Shown piece by piece: positions 5,684 through 6,103 of a stretch of DNA of 6,103 bases. Source of the DNA: Candidatus Nanopelagicales bacterium (GTDB taxonomy: Bacteria; Actinomycetota; Actinomycetes; S36-B12; UBA5976); contig JAURLB010000127.1 in the NCBI GenBank assembly GCA_030831445.1, positions 1-6,103 on the forward strand, read 5' to 3'. The notes under the pieces were generated by a model. That model ran no database searches. It saw only the letters and a list, made by a program, of their open reading frames with translations, and had not been told where the DNA came from. The number at the start of each line of letters is the position of its first letter. The stretch's first letter is position 1. Made by a program: the position numbers and the translations under genes.

Positions 5684-6103
5684 CTAGCGTCGAGGGATTT
5701 TCATGTTCTTTGGCATTGGACCCTTTGGAATCGGTAATGAGCCTCCGGCTGCCGCATCGAGCTTGCGACGAAGTTCAGTTACCTCAGCAGGGCGCAGGAC
5801 CTTTGGTAGTTTCTTGACATAGCGAGTCAACTTGGCAAGTGGTACTTGACCTTCTTGGTTTCCGACCCAAATTTCGCGAATTGGTGTTTCGCCAACCCAG
5901 CGTGCAGTTTTAGCTTTTGCAACTGAGGCAATTTGGCTTCCCTTATTCGCTTCAATAACAAGCATGACGCCTGGCCTGCCAACGAGTCTATGGACCACTT
6001 CTTGTTGTTTGTTTACTTCTACTGCCATCGTGGTAAACCAGCCACCACGCATTGTCATGAGCACTTGGGCAGCAGCTCCAGGCTGACCTTCAATTGTTTT
6101 ATA
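5684..6103 (-). CDS. DUF4191 family membrane protein, N-terminus beyond the window edge
   Basis: The frame is open to the right edge, giving 139 C-terminal residues of a family usually about 220-250 long. The visible part matches DUF4191 of Actinobacteria: EGQPGAAAQVL near the cut edge, MRGGWFTTMAVEVNKQQEVVHRLVGRPGVMLVIE, a TPIREIWVGNQEGQVPLAKLTRYVKKL block, and the ending LPIPKGPMPKNMKIPRR. The missing N-terminal part normally carries two membrane segments. The GTG at 6064 is an internal valine codon and not the start. Function is unknown. In mycobacteria, as I recall, this gene lies between lipA and glnA1, with a small RDD-type membrane gene before glnA; here the GNAT gene occupies that place. 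The protein is basic at its C-terminus. Confidence 0.9.
   Translation of the reverse strand, partial: YKTIEGQPGAAAQVLMTMRGGWFTTMAVEVNKQQEVVHRLVGRPGVMLVIEANKGSQIASVAKAKTARWVGETPIREIWVGNQEGQVPLAKLTRYVKKLPKVLRPAEVTELRRKLDAAAGGSLPIPKGPMPKNMKIPRR

Noticed and set aside
1..6103. Mobile elements, CRISPR arrays, tRNA or rRNA genes
   Set aside because: No transposase, integrase, repeat-spacer series or recognisable RNA gene was found, and all genes are compactly packed with housekeeping-like content.

Overview
The window looks like an ordinary chromosomal stretch of an actinobacterium with an unusually modest GC content (roughly 45% by eye). The evidence for the phylum is threefold. A DUF4191 protein lies upstream of a type I glutamine synthetase, which is an actinobacterial arrangement. 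The glnA upstream region carries a pattern like the actinobacterial GlnR box (GTnAC-N6-GAAAC). An AAC(2')-Ic-like acetyltransferase, best known from mycobacteria, is also present. The low GC would fit a planktonic freshwater or marine lineage, but that placement is inference.

Positions 1-1992 hold three plus-strand genes: the C-terminal two thirds of an HtpX-like M48 membrane protease (cut by the left edge), a Cof-type HAD hydrolase, and a small integral-membrane isoprenylcysteine/phospholipid methyltransferase-like protein. They are closely spaced (43 and 2 nt) and may be one transcript. The last gene overlaps the end of the opposing gene by 21 bp.

Positions 1972-6103 hold four minus-strand genes, in transcription order: a DUF4191 membrane protein (N-terminus beyond the right edge), an AAC(2')-like GNAT acetyltransferase, glnA, and a long nitronate monooxygenase-like flavoprotein. 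glnA has its own upstream control region with three 11-bp-phased half-sites matching the GlnR consensus, a good ribosome binding site, a recognisable adenylylation tyrosine, and a perfect 15-bp intrinsic terminator. The nitronate monooxygenase-like gene begins with GTG six bases after a TACAAT -10-like hexamer, as expected of a leaderless actinobacterial transcript. A 31-bp near-perfect palindrome sits just upstream, at the position of an operator.

The biological theme on the right is nitrogen assimilation: glutamine synthetase under probable GlnR control and adenylylation, next to an enzyme family that can release nitrite from nitronates. No mobile element, CRISPR array, tRNA or rRNA was seen, and there is no gene-free stretch over about 100 bases. 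I see no undescribed multi-gene system. The most interesting points are the regulatory sequences and the acetyltransferase placed between DUF4191 and glnA.
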